NCBI GenBank assembly: GCA_016209885.1
Contig: JACQVF010000062.1
Coordinates: 1 to 51,186, forward strand
DNA: 51,186 bases
Direction: 5' to 3'
Origin: Gemmatimonadota bacterium
Lineage (GTDB): Bacteria > Gemmatimonadota > Gemmatimonadetes > Longimicrobiales > Gaopeijiaceae
Shown here one piece after another: positions 7,751 through 15,824 of the stretch. The notes under the pieces are model-generated. The model saw only the letters and a program-made list of their open reading frames with translations. It did no database searches and was not told where the DNA came from. The position numbers were made by a program, and so were the translations under genes. The number at the start of each line of letters is the position of its first letter. The first letter of the stretch is position 1.

Positions 7751-8842
7751 ATGCCCGCCGTCTCCATCGCCGCGCTCGGCACCGACTTCTACGTCCCGGC
7801 CTACGAGATCCGGGTAGGCGGCCGGCCGCTCGACCGCCAGGCGGTGCGTGACATCCTCGCCGTCAGCTACTCCGACTCCCTGGAAAGCATCGACGCCTTC
7901 TCGCTGGTCATCAACAACTGGGATGAGGAGAAGCGGACGTTCAAGTACAGCGAGGGTGAGCTGTTCGCGCCGGGCCAGCGTGTGGAGCTCAAGCTCGGCT
8001 ATCTGGACCGCGGGCTCGCCCCCATGCTGCTGGGCGAGATCACGTCTCTGCAGCCGTCGTTCCCGGCTGACGGCGCGCCGACCCTCTCCGTCAGCGGCCT
8101 CAGCATCCTGCACCGGTTGCGCAAGGAGCCCCGGTCCGAGGTCTACGAGAGCAAGAAGGACTCGGCCATGGCGAAGGAGATCGCGCAGAAGCTGGGCGTC
8201 GAGATCCGCACGAGCCCCGAGGCGGAGGCGCGCGAGCAGGCGATCCCCTTCGTGATCCAGAACAACCAGCAGGACATCGTCTTCCTGCTCCAGCGCGCGC
8301 GGCGCATCGGCTACGAGCTCACCGTGCAGGAGGACGAGCGCGGCGCGCCGATCCTGTTCTTCGGCCCACAGTCGAAGGGCCGGGAAGTCCCCTTCGCCCT
8401 CGACTGGGGGCGCTCCCTCCTGTCGTTCGACCCGAAACTCACCACGGCCAACCAGGTGGGCACCGTCACGGTCCGCGCGTGGCACCCCACGAGCAAGAAG
8501 CTGATCGAGGCGACGGCGCGCCGGAGCGAGTTGGGCCGGGACGAGCCGTTCGTCGAGGCGTTCAACGAGCGGCAGGAGATCATCGCGGACCGGCCGGTCG
8601 CGAATGAGGCGGAGGCGAAGCAACTGGCGCTCGAGACGCTGCGCCGCATCGCCCAGCATTACGTCACTGCCTCCGCCTCCACCGTGGGGCTGCCGGACCT
8701 CCGCACCGGTGCGCTCATCGAGATCGGCGGGCTCGGCAAGAAGTACTTCGACGGCACCTACTTCGTGACCTCCTCCACCCACAACATCGGCGACGGCGGC
8801 TACACGACCCAGTTCGAGGCGCGCAAGGAGGCCGCTCCATGA
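7751..8842 (+). CDS. eCIS spike hub protein, gp27/GPD-like (Pvc8 N-half)
   Basis: A 363-residue phage late control D/gp27-like hub protein: 'FYVPAYEIRVGGRPLDRQ', 'SVSYSDSLESIDAFSLVINNWD'-type beta-barrel start, 'GQRVELKLGYLD', and 'EPFVEAFNERQEIIADRPV' towards the end. It forms the trimeric hub to which the spike needle attaches. In PVC, gp27-like and gp5-like parts are fused in Pvc8; here they are two genes joined by a four-base ATGA overlap, which would favour equal synthesis. Confidence 0.92.
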   Translation: MPAVSIAALGTDFYVPAYEIRVGGRPLDRQAVRDILAVSYSDSLESIDAFSLVINNWDEEKRTFKYSEGELFAPGQRVELKLGYLDRGLAPMLLGEITSLQPSFPADGAPTLSVSGLSILHRLRKEPRSEVYESKKDSAMAKEIAQKLGVEIRTSPEAEAREQAIPFVIQNNQQDIVFLLQRARRIGYELTVQEDERGAPILFFGPQSKGREVPFALDWGRSLLSFDPKLTTANQVGTVTVRAWHPTSKKLIEATARRSELGRDEPFVEAFNERQEIIADRPVANEAEAKQLALETLRRIAQHYVTASASTVGLPDLRTGALIEIGGLGKKYFDGTYFVTSSTHNIGDGGYTTQFEARKEAAP

Positions 8843-9450
8843 ACGGCACGTCGCCCAAGGCGGACGCCATTGTGATCGGCGTGGTCAAGGATCTGGAGGA
8901 TCCGCAGAAGTTGGGGCGCGTGCGCGTGGCGCTGCCGCACCTGGGCAACAAGAGCAGCGCGTGGGCGCGCCTGGCCACGCTCATGGCCGGTCCGGACCGC
9001 GGCTCCCTGTTCCGCCCGGAGCCGGAGGACGAGGTGCTGGTGGCGTTCCTCCACGGCGATCCCAGCCAGCCGTACGTGATCGGCGCGCTGTGGAACGAGC
9101 AGGACGCGCCACCCGAGAACGGCGGAACGAAGGAGAACCACCTGCGCACGCTGCGTTCCCGCAGCGGCCACGTGTTTCGCTTCGATGATACGCCCGGCGG
9201 TGCCAAGATCGAGATCATCGGCTCCCAGGAGACGCAGCGGATCGTGATCGATGTGGCGGGCACGACCGTCAAGGTCGAGGCGGACCAGGGCGATGTGAAG
9301 GTGACGGCGAAGGCCGGGAACGTTGACGTGGATGCCGGCGCCGCCGCGAGCGTGAAGGCGACGAGCTCCATCACGCTGGAGGCCGCTGAGATCAAGATCC
9401 AGGCGCAGGGCATGGTCACGATCCAGGGCGCCCAGGTGAAGATCAACTGA
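8839..9450 (+). CDS. eCIS spike needle, gp5/baseplate V-like (Pvc8 C-half)
   Basis: A 203-residue protein: N-terminal OB-fold ('IGVVKDLEDPQKLGRVRVALP', 'DEVLVAFLHGDPSQPYVIGALW') and C-terminal beta-helix needle with short repeated strands ('GDVKVTAKAGNVDVDAG', 'SITLEAAEIKIQAQGMVTIQ', ending QVKIN). This is the trimeric piercing needle below the hub. It lacks the lysozyme domain of T4 gp5, as is usual in eCIS. A 54-base gap follows before the PAAR gene, the largest within the baseplate module. Confidence 0.93.
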   Translation: MNGTSPKADAIVIGVVKDLEDPQKLGRVRVALPHLGNKSSAWARLATLMAGPDRGSLFRPEPEDEVLVAFLHGDPSQPYVIGALWNEQDAPPENGGTKENHLRTLRSRSGHVFRFDDTPGGAKIEIIGSQETQRIVIDVAGTTVKVEADQGDVKVTAKAGNVDVDAGAAASVKATSSITLEAAEIKIQAQGMVTIQGAQVKIN

Positions 9451-9504
9451 CGCGGGGCGCCGAATGGCGCGGCCGCGCGCGAACGACGGAAGCGAGACGG
9501 AACC

Positions 9505-9891
9505 ATGTGTCCACCCGCAGCCAAGCAGGGCGACCAGATCGTCGCCACGGACATCCACCTGATCATCACTCCGACCCCAGCGACCGTCCCGGTGCCGCAC
9601 CCGTTCACCGGGATCATCGACGGCGGGCTGTCGAGTGACGTGCTGATCGAGGGGCGGCAGGCGGCGACGGTGAACAGCACGGCGACGAACACGCCGTCGC
9701 ACGTGCCGATCGGCGGCTCGTTCGCGAACCCGCCGAAGAACCAGGGCCGGATCATCCGGGGGAGCGCGACGGTGCTCATCAACAACAAGCCAGCGGCGCG
9801 CTCGGGGGACACGGCGCTCACCTGCAACGACCCGGTGGACGCGCCGGTGGGCACCGTGGTGGCCGTCTCCACCGTGCAGATCGGCGGATGA
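9505..9891 (+). CDS. PAAR-repeat spike tip (Pvc10/Afp10-like)
   Basis: A 128-residue PAAR-type protein. It starts 'MCPPAAKQGDQIVATD' and has repeated strand-turn units with 'TVLINNKPAARSGDTALTCN', typical of the cone that sharpens the spike and binds a metal ion near its apex. No C-terminal toxin extension is present; the protein ends soon after the last strand ('VVAVSTVQIGG'), so cargo is presumably loaded elsewhere. Overlaps the gp25 gene by four bases. Confidence 0.92.
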   Translation: MCPPAAKQGDQIVATDIHLIITPTPATVPVPHPFTGIIDGGLSSDVLIEGRQAATVNSTATNTPSHVPIGGSFANPPKNQGRIIRGSATVLINNKPAARSGDTALTCNDPVDAPVGTVVAVSTVQIGG

Positions 9892-10286
9892 GCGAGGAGG
9901 TCATCGGCCGCGGCTGGCCGTTCCCGGTGCGCCCGGGCCCCGACGGCCGCCTGCGCTTGGTGGGCGCCGAGCGGAAGATCCGGGAAAGCATCTGGATCAT
10001 CCTGGCTACGGCGCCCGGTGAGCGGGTCATGCGCCCGGACTTCGGCGCGGGACTGCCGCGGGACGTGTTCTCACCCAACGACCCGCGGAACCGCGCGCTC
10101 ATCGCGACCCGGGCGCGGGAAGCGCTGATCCGCCACGAGCCGCGGATCGACGTCCTGGATGTCCGGGCCGAGGTCGACCCTGACGAGGACAGCCGCGTGC
10201 TCGTGCAGGTGGACTACCGGGTCCGCGCGAACAACGCCGTCTTCAACCTGGTCTATCCGCTGTACCTGACGGAAGGAGCCGCCTGA
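9888..10286 (+). CDS. gp25-like baseplate wedge / sheath initiator (Pvc9/Afp9)
   Basis: A 132-residue GPW/gp25 family protein: 'RLVGAERKIRESIWIILATAPGERVMRPDFGAGLPRDVF' region is diagnostic (conserved EPR-like 'GERVMRPDFG' core), followed by 'RAREALIRHEPRIDVLDVRAE'. In T4 and PVC it nucleates sheath polymerisation on the baseplate. The stop codon is immediately followed by the GTG of baseplate J. Confidence 0.95.
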   Translation: MSEEVIGRGWPFPVRPGPDGRLRLVGAERKIRESIWIILATAPGERVMRPDFGAGLPRDVFSPNDPRNRALIATRAREALIRHEPRIDVLDVRAEVDPDEDSRVLVQVDYRVRANNAVFNLVYPLYLTEGAA

Positions 10287-12263
10287 GTGTCGCTCGCGCC
10301 GCCTGATCTCGAGATCCGTTCCTTCGAGGAGCTGCTCGCGGAGGCGCGCCGCCGCATCGCGCGCTACACGCCCGAGTACACTCTGGGCTGGACGGATCAC
10401 AACGAGTCGGACCCGGGCATCGTGCTCGTTCAGCTTTTCGCATGGCTGGCGCAGATCACGATGGAGCGCGTGAACCGGCTACCCGAGCGCGCCTATCGCT
10501 CGCTGCTCCACCTTCTCGGCCTCGGGGTGCGGCCGGCCACGCCTGCGGAGGCGGATCTGGTCTTCGAGGCGGTTCCGGGCGTGGCGGCCAGCATCCATGC
10601 GGAAGCGCGGACGCGGGTCGGCGCGCCGCCCGCGGAAGATGGCTCACCCGTGGTCTTCGAGACCACCGGCCCGCTGGACATCGTTTCCGCGGAGCTCGCC
10701 TACGTCCTCACCTACGACGGCACGACGTTCCGCGACGTCACGGCGCTGAACGAGCCGGCCGGCGGGACGATCTACCCCTTCGGCGAAAGGCCGGAGACCG
10801 GCGCCGCGATTTACTTCGGCTTCGCGGTGCCGCAGAGCAGCGAGGCGGGGTGGCGGCCGTTCCCCGGGCGGATCTCGCTCAGGGCGTTCGAGCTGGAGGC
10901 GCTGGAGGCGCCGTCGCCCATTGCGTGCGGCGAGGCGCCGCAGGTCGCGCGGGCCGAGATGGAGTGGGAGTACCTGCCAGGGCCCGGAAAGCCGTGGAAG
11001 AGCCTGACCATCTACGAGGACGAGACGCGCGCGCTCGAGGTGGGCGGCTACCTGGCGCTGGAGGGCCCCCGGGAGATTGAGCCCGCGCCCCTGTGGACCG
11101 TGAGCGAGCCGCACTACTGGCTGCGGCTGCGGATCCGCAACCCGGACTACGGCGGCCGCGTTCCGGAGATGGCGTTCTTCCGCTTCAACGCGATACGCGC
11201 CCGTCATGAGGTCACGGTGAGCGACGAACTGGTCGGCGAGAGTGACGGCAGCCCCGACCGGGTCATGAGCCTGCGCTGGGCGCCCGCGGTTCCCGGCTCG
11301 GTGAAGCTAGAGGTCCAGGACGAGGGCGGCCGGTTCCAGGAGTGGAAGGAGGTGGACCTCTTCCGCGCGGAGGACCCGGAGGCTCCAGGCGACCCCGAGG
11401 CCGGGCCGGACGCGCGCGTCTACCGCCTGGATCCCCAGACCGGCGAGATCCGCTTCGGCGATGGCCATCGTGCGGCCATCCCGCCGGCGGCGAGCGAGGT
11501 CGTGGCGCGCAGCTACCGCTACGGCGGCGGCAATGCCGGGAACGTGGAGGCGGACCAGATCACGTCGCTCCAGGCGACGCTGCCCGGGGTTCGTGGCGTG
11601 ACGAACCCGCGGCCGGCGGTGGGCGGCCTGAACGCGGAGACCGTGGAGCAGGCGCTCCGCAACGCCCCCCAGTGGCTGCGCCGGCGCGAGCGGGCGGTCA
11701 CCGCGCGCGATTTCGAGAACGCGGCGCTCGCGGTGGGCGGCGTCGCCAAGGCTGCGGCGCTTCCCAACGTCCACCCCGACTACCCGGGTGTGCGGGTGCC
11801 GGGCGCAGTCACCGTGCTTGTGGTCCAGGACACGGACCGCGAGCCGCCGACTCCCACCGAGACGCTCATGCGCCGCGTCTGCAGCGAGCTGGACGCGCAG
11901 CGCACGCTGAGCACCGAGGTCTACGTGCGCTCGCCCGTCTTCGTGAAGATCGACGTGGAGGCGGATCTGCGGGTGGATCCGACCCGGTCGCTGTCACGCG
12001 CGGAGCAGAGCGGCCGGGAGCAGATCGGCCGCTACCTGAGCTACAAGAGCTGGCGCTTCGGCCAGGATCTCTACCCCGCGAACCTGCAGAGTCAGCTCCT
12101 CTCGCTCCCTGAGGATGTGGGGATCTGGGCGGTCGAGCGGCTGCGCATCCACGTGGCCGGCCGGCTCCACAGCTCGCCCACCGACCCGGTCCGCCTCGCC
12201 GCCGACGCGTTGCCGTACCCGGGCCGCATCGACCTGACCGCGACCCCGTACGCGGAGGAGTGA
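10287..12263 (+). CDS. Baseplate J-like wedge protein (Pvc11/Afp11)
   Basis: A 658-residue Pvc11/Afp11 type baseplate wedge. The N-terminal 'TPEYTLGWTDHNESDPGI' followed by 'QLFAWLAQITMERVNRLPE' (about residues 30-70) is the hallmark of this eCIS family. The C-terminal half has the baseplate-J core ('RRRERAVTARDFENAA' about residue 465 and 'RSPVFVKIDVEADL'). It forms the wedge arms and is equivalent to T4 gp6. GTG start abutting the gp25 stop; followed after four bases by the Pvc12-like gene. Confidence 0.93.
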   Translation: MSLAPPDLEIRSFEELLAEARRRIARYTPEYTLGWTDHNESDPGIVLVQLFAWLAQITMERVNRLPERAYRSLLHLLGLGVRPATPAEADLVFEAVPGVAASIHAEARTRVGAPPAEDGSPVVFETTGPLDIVSAELAYVLTYDGTTFRDVTALNEPAGGTIYPFGERPETGAAIYFGFAVPQSSEAGWRPFPGRISLRAFELEALEAPSPIACGEAPQVARAEMEWEYLPGPGKPWKSLTIYEDETRALEVGGYLALEGPREIEPAPLWTVSEPHYWLRLRIRNPDYGGRVPEMAFFRFNAIRARHEVTVSDELVGESDGSPDRVMSLRWAPAVPGSVKLEVQDEGGRFQEWKEVDLFRAEDPEAPGDPEAGPDARVYRLDPQTGEIRFGDGHRAAIPPAASEVVARSYRYGGGNAGNVEADQITSLQATLPGVRGVTNPRPAVGGLNAETVEQALRNAPQWLRRRERAVTARDFENAALAVGGVAKAAALPNVHPDYPGVRVPGAVTVLVVQDTDREPPTPTETLMRRVCSELDAQRTLSTEVYVRSPVFVKIDVEADLRVDPTRSLSRAEQSGREQIGRYLSYKSWRFGQDLYPANLQSQLLSLPEDVGIWAVERLRIHVAGRLHSSPTDPVRLAADALPYPGRIDLTATPYAEE

Positions 12264-12267
12264 GACG

Positions 12268-14415
12268 ATGCCCGCCGAGGTCCGTCGCTGGTGGCTCGCG
12301 GGGAAGAACGGCTGGGGCGGCACGCTCCGGGCCGGCCCCCAGGCGCTGCACGTGACCGTGACCGCGGACGGCGTTCGCGCGGGTGAGCGCACGATGTCCC
12401 TCGCGCGCAGGCCCGGCGGGCCCGCGGATCCCGCCGCCAACCCCGCCTCGGTCGGCGGCGTCGCCCTGCCGCGCAACGTGCACGCATCCGGGCAGGAGCT
12501 CCTTCTCGCCGCGCGGCAGCGGCGACGGATCCTGCGCCGCGATCCCGAAAGCGGTGAGCTGCGCGCGTGGATCGGCCTCGAGCCCCTCAGCCCCGGCGGG
12601 CCGGGCGCGCCGGGCGTGATCCTTACGGGCGTCGGCGACCTGCTCATAGTGGCGGAGGAGGGCCGGCCGCGGGTCCTGGCGCTGCACCCGGGCGTCCCCC
12701 TGGTCTTCGACGCGACCGCGCTGCCCGCCGACCGCCGCATTCGGGACCTGGCGCCCACGGCGGGCGGGATGGTCCTGATTCTGGCCGTGTCCGAGGCCGC
12801 GGCCGGTGAGCTCTGGTGCTGGGAGCCGGGCGCCGATGCCCCCCGCCTCACGGCTACCGTGCCTCCCGCCGCGGACCCGGCCGCGGAGCCCTCTCGGCTT
12901 CTCGTCGACGGAGCGGGCGCGATCTACGTCTTCGATGGGGCGGGCGCCCGGGCCCTCGAGCTTGGCGCAAGACCGGAGAAGGAGGGCTGGCGCCCGCTGG
13001 CGGAGCTGGCCGACCGGTTCGCGCCGCTACCCGTCGTCATCGAGCCCGATCCTGAACACGGCTGGCGGCTCCGCGTCGCGCCCGCGGACGCGCCGCGGCC
13101 GTACCCGTGGCCGGCGCCACCCGCGTGGCCGGCCTACGATCCGGAGGGCCGGCGGCTCGAGCTCGCCCCGGAAGCACCCGTGGGGCCGCCTCCGTATCTC
13201 GCCTCCGGCAGCGTCGAAATCGGGCCGCTCGACGGCCGCGTGCCGCGCGTGGTCTGGGACCGCCTGGAGCTGGAGCTCGCGGCGCTGCCCGCCGGCACCG
13301 CCATCGAGCTGCGGACGCGCACCGCCGATGCGACCGCGGCCGAACCGGGGTTCGCCGAGTGGTCCGCCGCCCATCGCGTCACCGGCACGACACGGCGCGC
13401 GCCCGATCGGGTGGACTTCGCCGTCCTGAGCCCCGCGGGCAGATACCTCTGGGTCGAGCTCAGGCTCGAGGGCGGCGCGGCGACTCCCGAGCTCCGCTCC
13501 CTGAGCGCGGCCTACCCCCGGCGTGGGATGATCGACTTCCTGCCCCTCGTCCACCGCGAGACCGACCAGGACACCCGCTTCCTGGAGCGCCTCGTGGGCG
13601 CGTTGGAGCGGACCTGGGACCCGCTGGAAAACGCGGTGGGCGAGTTCCATCGCGAGTTGCGCGCCGAGACCGCCAGCGGCCCTGCCATGCTCGATTACCT
13701 GGGCTCCTGGTTCGACGAGCCGATGGACCCGGAGTGGTCCGTCCCGGCGCGGCGCCACACCGTCCGCCACGGCGGTCGCTACCTCTTCCGGCGCGGCACA
13801 CCGTCGGCCGTGCGGGCGGCGCTGCGTCTGTTCCTCGCCAACCGCTGGGGGCTCGTGCCCGAGTCCCTTGGCGACACACCGTTCCTCTGGGAGCACTTCC
13901 GCTCCCGCATGCCCCTCCACGCAGCCGACACGCCGGATACCGGGGACGGCCGGACCGCCGGCCGCCTCTTCGGAACGGAGGTGCTGCGGCGGCTGCGCCT
14001 GGGCTCCTCCGCACTTGGCGAGGGGACGCTGCGCGATCTGGGCTCGCCGGAGACCGACCCCGTGACTGTGGACGCCCACCGGTTCTCCGTGTTCGTCCCG
14101 CGGGCGCTCATCCCCGGCGGCGATGACATCCGGGCGCTGCGCAACGTGCTGGCTCGGGAGCAGCCGGCCCAGGCCGCCGCGGAGCTGGTGCTGGTGGAAC
14201 CGCGGCTGCGCGTCGGGCTCCAGGCCACGCTCGGGGTGGACACGATCCTGGGCGTCTATCCCATCGCCCGGCTGGCGGCCACGCCCGAGCAACGCGACGA
14301 CGCACCGCCTGCCCGCCTCGATTACGACTGTTTGCTCGGCGACACGGAGCCCGGTGCCCGTCCCGACACGCCCGCTCTCGGCGGCGACGCCGCGCTGCCC
14401 TGGCGCATCACCTGA
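12268..14415 (+). CDS. Tail-protein-I-like baseplate protein with beta-rich N-terminus (Pvc12)
   Basis: A 715-residue protein. The C-terminal part from about residue 420 ('FLPLVHRETDQDTRFLERLVGALE', 'YLGSWFDEPMDPEWSVPARR', 'RRGTPSAVRAALRLFLANRWG') is phage tail protein I-like, as in Pvc12, which pairs with Pvc11 in the wedge. The N-terminal ~290 residues are a series of beta strands with 'GVILTGVGDLLIVAEEGRPRVLALHP' and 'LLVDGAGAIYVFDGAGARAL', suggesting an NHL/beta-propeller-like insertion. ATG behind a GGAGGAG ribosome site. Confidence 0.88.
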   Translation: MPAEVRRWWLAGKNGWGGTLRAGPQALHVTVTADGVRAGERTMSLARRPGGPADPAANPASVGGVALPRNVHASGQELLLAARQRRRILRRDPESGELRAWIGLEPLSPGGPGAPGVILTGVGDLLIVAEEGRPRVLALHPGVPLVFDATALPADRRIRDLAPTAGGMVLILAVSEAAAGELWCWEPGADAPRLTATVPPAADPAAEPSRLLVDGAGAIYVFDGAGARALELGARPEKEGWRPLAELADRFAPLPVVIEPDPEHGWRLRVAPADAPRPYPWPAPPAWPAYDPEGRRLELAPEAPVGPPPYLASGSVEIGPLDGRVPRVVWDRLELELAALPAGTAIELRTRTADATAAEPGFAEWSAAHRVTGTTRRAPDRVDFAVLSPAGRYLWVELRLEGGAATPELRSLSAAYPRRGMIDFLPLVHRETDQDTRFLERLVGALERTWDPLENAVGEFHRELRAETASGPAMLDYLGSWFDEPMDPEWSVPARRHTVRHGGRYLFRRGTPSAVRAALRLFLANRWGLVPESLGDTPFLWEHFRSRMPLHAADTPDTGDGRTAGRLFGTEVLRRLRLGSSALGEGTLRDLGSPETDPVTVDAHRFSVFVPRALIPGGDDIRALRNVLAREQPAQAAAELVLVEPRLRVGLQATLGVDTILGVYPIARLAATPEQRDDAPPARLDYDCLLGDTEPGARPDTPALGGDAALPWRIT

Positions 14416-14433
14416 ACCGTGGACGGAACGCCC

Positions 14434-15810
14434 ATGAGCAGAGCCAAAGAACCGTTCGATCCGTGCGCCGGGACCGAGACCGCGTTCCCCGGCTGCTACC
14501 GGCCGCCGCTTGAGCGCCTGCGCTTCTGGAACGGCCGCTTCCTCGTCGCGCGCGACCTCCGGGATCAGCAGGAGGATCTCATCCGGCGGCTGGAGTACCA
14601 CCAGAGCTTCGGGCACGGCGAAGGCATCCTGTGCGGCTTCCAGGTGCGCGAGCACCCCCGGGAGGAGTGCCGGGACCGCTGGATCGTCGTCGAGCCGGGA
14701 ATGGCGTACGACTGCTGCGGTCGGACCCTGTGGATGCCCGAGCGCCGCGCCGTGGAGATCGCCCGGCCCGAGGAGCAGAAGCGCGCGGAGGCCGACCACC
14801 ACACGGAGGAGGAGCGGCGCCGGGCCGAGGAGGAGCAGCACAAGGCCGAGCAGTGGCAGGAATGGCGGCAGGAGCAGAAACCGCCCGAGCAGAAGGGCCC
14901 GGAGCAGCGGCCGCCTGAGGAGAAGCCGCCGGAGAAGCCGCCGGAGCCGGAGAAGCCGCCGGAGCCGGAGTGGTTTGTCCTCGCCTGTCGCGTCGAGTGC
15001 GCGACGGATCCCATGCCGGCGCTCTACGCCGATGACCTCTGCGACCCGATCCGCCACGAGCACGGCCGGTTGCGCGAGGACGTGGCGATCCGGGTCGTGC
15101 CTGCGGCGGAGATCTCGGACGCATGCTGGCCCCGCTACCGCCCCGTGAGCGACGTGGACTGCACGCACCCCTTCGAGGACGACTGCCACATCCCGCTGGG
15201 GGACACTCCGCCCTGCGAGCACCGCTGCGCATGCGGCGAGTGTCTGGTACTCGCGGGCGTGTGGCGGGAGCGCGAGACAGGACGCCTGCGCTGGGATACG
15301 ACGCACCGCAAGGTCCTGGCGCCGCCGGTCAACCTGACACGCATTACCGGCGTGAACTGGCCCCACGGCGGGGAGGTGAGCCTTCAGGAACTCATGCACC
15401 AGCGCAAGGGCCAGCTCATCGTGCGGTTTTCCAGGCCGCTCCGGCACACGGACGGGTTCCGGACCGGTATCAATCGCATGACCTTCACCGCCGCGTTCCT
15501 CGGCCCCACCGGCGCCTTCGAGCAGATCGTGCCGCCGGAGCCCGAGGACTTGGAGAACGGCGAGCCGACGCCGCGGCTCTCGCCCAACCGGCGCTGCGCC
15601 ATCTTCGACATCCCCCGCAACCTCCTGCGCGGTCGCATCGCGCTCGTCGGCACGTTCATTCACGTCCGGCTGCTGTGCGACTTCCTCATTGACTGTCACG
15701 GCCGCGCGGTGAGCGGAGCCCACATCGCCGGGGACGCGAATGGCCGCGGCTCGGGTAACGGCGTGCAGGGCGGCGTGTTCGAGAGCTGGTTCTACCTCAA
15801 GGCTGGGTGA
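14434..15810 (+). CDS. eCIS protein of the shared-domain trio, member 1, with charged stalk
   Basis: A 458-residue protein of unknown function. Residues ~19-105 carry the domain shared by the next two genes ('LRFWNGRFLVARDLRDQQ', 'HGEGILCGFQV', 'VEPGMAYDCCGRTLWMPE'). Then comes a Glu/Arg-rich coiled-coil-like stretch (~112-147) and a PPE/KPPEPE-type proline stalk (~148-182). A Cys cluster CEHRCACGEC lies near residue 262, and more Cys near the C-terminus. It sits where PVC has its tail fibre gene (pvc13). I infer a baseplate-peripheral or receptor-contact part. ATG 14434 is chosen; an in-frame GTG lies at 14419. Confidence 0.75.
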   Translation: MSRAKEPFDPCAGTETAFPGCYRPPLERLRFWNGRFLVARDLRDQQEDLIRRLEYHQSFGHGEGILCGFQVREHPREECRDRWIVVEPGMAYDCCGRTLWMPERRAVEIARPEEQKRAEADHHTEEERRRAEEEQHKAEQWQEWRQEQKPPEQKGPEQRPPEEKPPEKPPEPEKPPEPEWFVLACRVECATDPMPALYADDLCDPIRHEHGRLREDVAIRVVPAAEISDACWPRYRPVSDVDCTHPFEDDCHIPLGDTPPCEHRCACGECLVLAGVWRERETGRLRWDTTHRKVLAPPVNLTRITGVNWPHGGEVSLQELMHQRKGQLIVRFSRPLRHTDGFRTGINRMTFTAAFLGPTGAFEQIVPPEPEDLENGEPTPRLSPNRRCAIFDIPRNLLRGRIALVGTFIHVRLLCDFLIDCHGRAVSGAHIAGDANGRGSGNGVQGGVFESWFYLKAG

Positions 15811-15824
15811 GGAGGAGAAGACTC

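Noticed and set aside
13027..15723. 898-codon minus-strand open frame
   Set aside because: Same shadow effect; it lies opposite the Pvc12-like and 14434 genes and has no recognisable domain.
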